Shown one piece after another: positions 59,843-64,000 of a stretch of 64,000 nt of DNA (the stretch's first letter is position 1; every line of letters begins with the position of its first letter). Under the pieces are notes generated by a model. The model had not been told where the DNA came from. It made no database searches and worked only from the letters and a program-made list of their open reading frames with translations. Source of the DNA: Rapana venosa (taxonomy: Eukaryota > Mollusca > Gastropoda > Neogastropoda > Muricidae); contig CM054159.1 of assembly GCA_028751875.1 (NCBI GenBank), forward strand, positions 12,492,173-12,556,172. Direction: 5' to 3'. The position numbers were made by a program, and so were the translations under genes.

Positions 59843-60310
59843 AAAAACAAGACCTTGACACTGGCTTTAACTTATCATGTAGTTGTAGACCTAGATCTAT
59901 CTCTCTGAATGTGGAAATACAAATGTGCCCTCCCCCCCTCTCTCTCTCTCTCTCCCTCTCTCTCGGTGTACCATTGGGGATGGGGGGACTTTGATATTGA
60001 CTTTTACCTTCCCTCATCTCCCTCTCTTCAACTCTGTGGAAATATAAAATTTACTTCTCTCTCTCTGTCTCTCTCTTTGTACCATGTAGGGGAGAGAAAA
60101 AAACTTTGATATTGGCTTTTACCTCTCTTCTCATCTAGATCTATCTCCCCACCTCTGGAAATACAAAGTTGACTTTGACCCCTCCCCCTCTCTCTCCCCC
60201 TTCTCTCTGTCTCTTTCTCTCCCCCTCCCTTCCCCCCCCCCCCTCCAACCTCTACCCCCACCCCTCTTTCCCCTCCACTTCCACTCTCTCTGACTCCCCC
60301 CCTCACGAGT
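59480..60310 (+). repeat. Complex tandem array, each unit carrying its own microsatellite
   Basis: About five units of 100-150 bp share TTGGCTTTAACTTATCATGT, a GTAGATCTAGATCTATCTC segment and GTGGAAATACAAATTTG, followed in each unit by a different simple tract: poly-C plus (CA)n at 59623-59670, (CT)n at 59782-59841, CCCCCTCT at 59931-59964, CTCTGT at 60055-60077 and CCCCTCT at 60178-60260. Confidence 0.8.
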
Positions 60311-61115
60311 GCTTACTAGAGATTAATTGCAACACTTAAGGTGAATCTTTAATCCTTTCTGCATAGTATCTGCCTGTTTGCTTTGTTTCTCTTCCTTGAA
60401 AAATAGCAGAAACTAAGAGTACTGAGGGTACTGTAAGCAAACACTAATTGTCCCTTTTTTATGAGGAAGGGGGGCAATGCCCCCTTTTTTTCATTTTAGG
60501 GGGCCCTTGGGCCCCTATTTTTAATTTCCTAGAATCAACACTGAAGTTGTTTATATTTTTTCCCATCTCTTTTTTGTTGTTGTCATTTTGATCATCAGGC
60601 AGGTAGTAGAGAGAGGTCATGAAGAGAAATTCAACTCCCAATTATAAACCAGAGCCTGCCATTTTCTAAAGCGACCCATCTCTTCTTCACTTTTACAAAC
60701 ATGTACTGGTCATAGCACCTAAGCCTTTGTTTCAAAACATGCCCTACTACATACGAGTTACCGTTTTCACACCACTGTACCGGCAAACTTTAATAAGAAG
60801 TGTACTTTCCTCTTCAGACGCTCAGACAGCATTGCGCTGCCTTTAACACTCGCTACGTTAAGGGAGAGCGCCCCTCTTTCCCAGTACATGTGCACTGTAC
60901 ACATTTACATGCTACCGTAACCCTGTAGTGGGTTAAAAGGAGGGAAGGGTTAATATATGGTTGGTTACCCTATAGCAGGTTACCCGTAGGGTAAAGGTTA
61001 AGTGCCTGACATGTAGGGCCCAGCACATCTGAAGAGAGAATTATTATCTTTTAAGTCTTTTTTGAAAAAAAGGCAGGAGATTGGACCATGAAGGCGGAAA
61101 ATAGACAAGAAAATG
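60311..61115. other. Non-coding sequence, no gene recognised
   Basis: A GGTTACCC...GGGTAAAGG imperfect inverted repeat lies near 60960-61000, and a fragment similar to the 3' half of the SINE at 32270-32430 is near 60985-61110. Confidence 0.45.
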
Positions 61116-61119
61116 TTCT

Positions 61120-61295
61120 GCGTGATTTGCACACGGATCCTCAGTTTATATAGTCTCATCTGAATGACTTTGACAGTCATTCAGTTCCATTTTTTCGTCA
61201 GAGTGGGGAAGAAAGGGCAAGGTTGGGAATCGATCCCAGAACCTCGGGGTTTACCTGTTAGGCCGGTGAATATCTTGACCATCCTGCTACCTGCT
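61120..61295 (-). repeat. tRNA-derived SINE copy, head and body
   Basis: On the minus strand: head GTAGCAGGATGGTCAAGATA, B-box-like GGGATCGATTCCC, CCTTGCCCTTTCTTCCC and then the body GATGAGACTATATAAACTGA. Closest to the SINE at 36048. Confidence 0.8.
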
Positions 61296-61319
61296 TTCTT
61301 ATGAGTGTATTAAAAATTA

Positions 61320-61780
61320 TATGTTAACTGTTAAAAAAACTCTGCCGTATATCAATGGCTGTACATGAACTTTGTGAACTGTGAAGAATTTTGCAGTGTA
61401 ACACATAGCATGAAAATTATTTGTCAGTTATTGAGAATTTAGCACTGCAATGATTAGTGTAAATAAAAAGTCCATGTTAACTGTAGAGAATTAAGCAGTG
61501 TTGTGGAAAAAGTGTGTAGGAAAAATTTATGATAACTGTATATAATTTACTAGTGTAATGATAAGTGCACCTGGAACTTATTTATCAGTTCTTGATAATT
61601 GAACATTGTAGTAAGTGTATGTGAAAATCATTTGTTAGCTGTGATGATCATAAGTTTATAGGAAGGTTATCAGCTTTTGAGAGTTCAGTCGTCATAAGTA
61701 TGTTTACAAACATTATTTCTTAGCTGTAGAGAAAAACTATTTAATGATAATAACTCAATGAAATAGTCAGTGCAAAGATT
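61320..61780 (+). repeat. Old degenerate tandem repeat, about 65-70 bp period
   Basis: About six or seven diverged units share TTAACTGTAGAGAATTNAGC, AGTGTAATGATAAGTGTA and GAAAATTATTTGTCAGTTAT. Units are too diverged for a simple recent expansion. Confidence 0.6.
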
Positions 61781-62261
61781 TTAGTCATGAACAGAACAGA
61801 AAGCAGGCAAAAAAGAGAAAGTCCAGTTGGAAATGAGAATATTCTCCTTTAACAGAGTATCATAGGAACAATGTAAATTATGATCCATATCGTGTTTTCC
61901 CTAAAATTCTGATAAGGTTCTGTATTTCAGAACACCCTGTTTTCTGCTAGGTTAGTTTCAGTACTTGTCTGTGTATTCACCAAGTTCTGTCTGCTCAGAC
62001 TGACGATCCCTTTGTGGAACTCTCAACACAGAAATGTAGTTCATATTTGAGTACAAGTTTTCAAACCTTATCATAACCACAAGCTTTATCTAGCAGGGTC
62101 ACATACTAGCAACATGTATCCATGATTGAAGTTTAATTCAGACATGGGTAACCTATTGGAAATTCAAAACCATAGTACTTACCTCCTGGTGCCACTGACG
62201 GAGATGAAACAAACCGTCAGTGGCTGTGACAGTGCTCTGTTGAACTTCATACTCAACTCAA

Positions 62262-62545
62262 GGAGGTGGGATAGCCTAGCGGTTAGAGGGTTGCACTCGT
62301 GTTCTGATAGCCCAGGTTTGAGCTACCACTGAGGCACCCAATTAAAGGGATTTTGTCCCTGAAGTGAACATCAGTACCGACTCTACTCCTCCAAAAGTCT
62401 TTTGAATGAGACAATAAACCAAGGTCCCATGTGTGAACGTACACAGAACATCTTGTGCGCTTGTTAAACCCCAATCCACCTTTTGGGAAAAACTGGTAAG
62501 AATCAATGACAAAATTTTGAAAATGCATATACACTGGTGTTGTGT
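62262..62545 (+). repeat. tRNA-derived SINE copy
   Basis: Head GGTGGGATAGCCTAGCGGTT, B-box-like CCCAGGTTTGAGC, body TTGAATGAGACAATAAACCA, ACATCTTGTGCGC and AAAATTTTGAAAATGCATAT. Closest to 9003-9335. Confidence 0.85.
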
Positions 62546-63784
62546 TTAGACCTCATCCCTGAAGTCAGAATGCAGCTACCTTCATGTTGGGCAAAAACAG
62601 TCACATACGCAACATCTCGCTATTTGTAAGCCTTGGAGCTATAGCTGAGAAACCAACATCAACAAAAAAGATATCAAAAGTCAAGATTTTTTTCACAGAT
62701 GGGAGATCTGAACAAAGGGTTTTGATATTGAAATAAAGGTATCAGCAGTCTGAAAATAAAAGCTTTTTGTAGACATACCATTTTATTAATGATTAGAAAC
62801 GACCAGGTTGCTGGGATTTCTAAGGGAGCGCTATCATAGTTTTTTTCCTATCTTAGAAATTGATTGTTTTGTACCTTTTTGTTGAAAATTATATTTTAAA
62901 TCGTTGGGAACTCCAAGGTGCATGAATGAAAGTTAATTAGTTTTGATCAAGATTATTGTTTATTGTGGACCAGTTTTGATGTAGGAGCAGGTCTGCAAGT
63001 GTCGGAAAAGCATTTGAAAAGGGATAGAAGTGCAGAACAGGGTTAGGTTGAACAAGCTAAACCAGGTATTGTAGTGGTCCTTTTTTTATGTGAGGCATCT
63101 GTTTTGAAAATATTACTATCTTAACATCAGGGGATACGCCATTCAGTCTTCAGTGCCTTGCAAGCTGGAAATGTCTTTACATTTTTATATTAACACACAG
63201 CGGGTACATCTGTCTTATTTCTTTATAAGTTTGAAAAAGCAAAAAGGAGAAAAAATGTATTCATGTGGGAAAAGAAAAAAAAAGCCTAAAAAATTTTTTT
63301 TAAATATGACCATGTGCGTCTTTTTTTCATTTAAACTTCCGAATGGTTTTAGCAGGTATAACCTGTTCTGGAAAAAAAAAAAAAAGATGCCTGGTCTGCA
63401 GAATTGCCTGAATGTTAGAATGCAAATGCCAAAAAGTAAACTGGGCACTTTCAGAGACTTTACAAGGGTTTGAATAGGTGCCTTACTTCAGACCTATATC
63501 TCAGGATGGATGCTGCTGTGGTATCTGATGTATCCATGGTGATTTGTACATTAGCACTTGTAACATATTCTAATTTGCCGGTTTTTAAAAGACGCAAATT
63601 TCCCCTGAATAAAAGTAATGGTACATGTTGATGTAAGACTGGATTATGAGAAAAGAGTGCACCAAAACAGCTGCTTCCTAACAAAACAAAACACAAAAAA
63701 GAAAACAAAACAAAAATTGATAACCGAATATTCTGCCTGTTAAACTGTAAATGCCAACCACTCAGCTGGTGTAATAGTCTGGTC
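62546..63784. other. Non-coding sequence, no gene recognised
   Basis: This begins with a short piece of the hairpin-type dispersed repeat (CCTGAAGTCAGAATGCAGCT, about 62558-62640). The rest is AT-rich with no exon signal. Confidence 0.5.
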
Positions 63785-63865
63785 TTAAATAATAATAATA
63801 ATGTATGGAACTTATATAGCGCTGAATCTTGTAAAGCAACAAATCATAGCGCTGAAGTTTGCTAG
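63785..63865 (-). repeat. LINE/SINE 3' tail (AGCGCTATATAAG type) with (ATT)n
   Basis: The plus strand reads (AAT)n then ATATAGCGCTGAATCTTGTA and AGCAACAAATCATAGCGCT, the complement of the tails at 36410 and 36950. Confidence 0.75.
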
Positions 63866-63916
63866 TAGATAGTGAAAGGAAAAAAAGGTGTTCTTTTTAG
63901 TGTGATGGTTTGATTT

Positions 63917-63953
63917 GGGGGGGGGGGGGGGGGGGGGGGGGGTTGGTTTGTTT

Positions 63954-63985
<32 letters not shown>

Positions 63986-63987
63986 GG
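63917..63987 (+). repeat. Two poly-G tracts separated by a T-rich stretch
   Basis: G-runs at about 63917-63942 and 63971-63987. Confidence 0.85.
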
Positions 63988-64000
63988 TCTCAGTGTATAT

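Overview
The window is animal (metazoan) nuclear DNA. It has spliced genes with GT-AG introns, tRNA-derived SINEs, non-LTR retrotransposons, a piggyBac-type terminal-inverted-repeat element and abundant CT, CA and poly-G microsatellites. The repeat style suggests a mollusc, probably a marine snail, but nothing seen fixes the species.

Two protein genes are firmly recognisable. CREBZF (Zhangfei/SMILE bZIP factor) is on the minus strand at 18550-19785 as one uninterrupted 411-residue reading frame. UBE2Z (E2 ubiquitin/FAT10-conjugating enzyme Z) is on the plus strand. It starts at 20613 and runs through seven coding exons to a stop at 57695, giving a 299-residue protein with all intron phases consistent. 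The two start codons face away from each other across about 830 bp, so the genes probably share a bidirectional promoter. A third coding piece, a 42-bp-repeat coiled-coil exon, is cut by the left edge (1-241).

Layout. 1-241: coiled-coil exon. 242-18549: no firm gene; SINE copies, a TTAA-flanked piggyBac-like MITE (11613-12727) nested in a SINE, and two candidate small minus-strand exons below CREBZF. 18550-19785: CREBZF. 19786-20612: shared promoter. 20613-57695: UBE2Z with repeat-rich introns, including a CR1/L2-like reverse-transcriptase fragment inserted in a minisatellite in intron 5 and a badly broken endonuclease-RT LINE in intron 6. 57696-64000: UBE2Z 3' side, SINEs, two unusual tandem arrays, a promoter-like island near 59.0-59.3 kb and poly-G tracts.

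The assembly is a major part of the story. About 13 kb is present twice (about 26449-39485 and 39986-53070), on either side of an exactly 500-N gap. The copies differ mainly by 1-2 base indels. Five UBE2Z exons are therefore duplicated, three of them damaged in the second copy. I read this as two unmerged overlapping contigs (haplotigs) rather than a biological duplication. Several long blocks (about 1.3-6.5, 21.8-27.0, 47.4-51.6 and 53.1-57.1 kb) look like uncorrected long-read consensus with inflated homopolymers, so open frames there are unreliable.

I found no clearly new biological system. The most unusual real structure is the intron-5 minisatellite, whose repeat unit is a copy of the exon-6 splice-acceptor junction itself.
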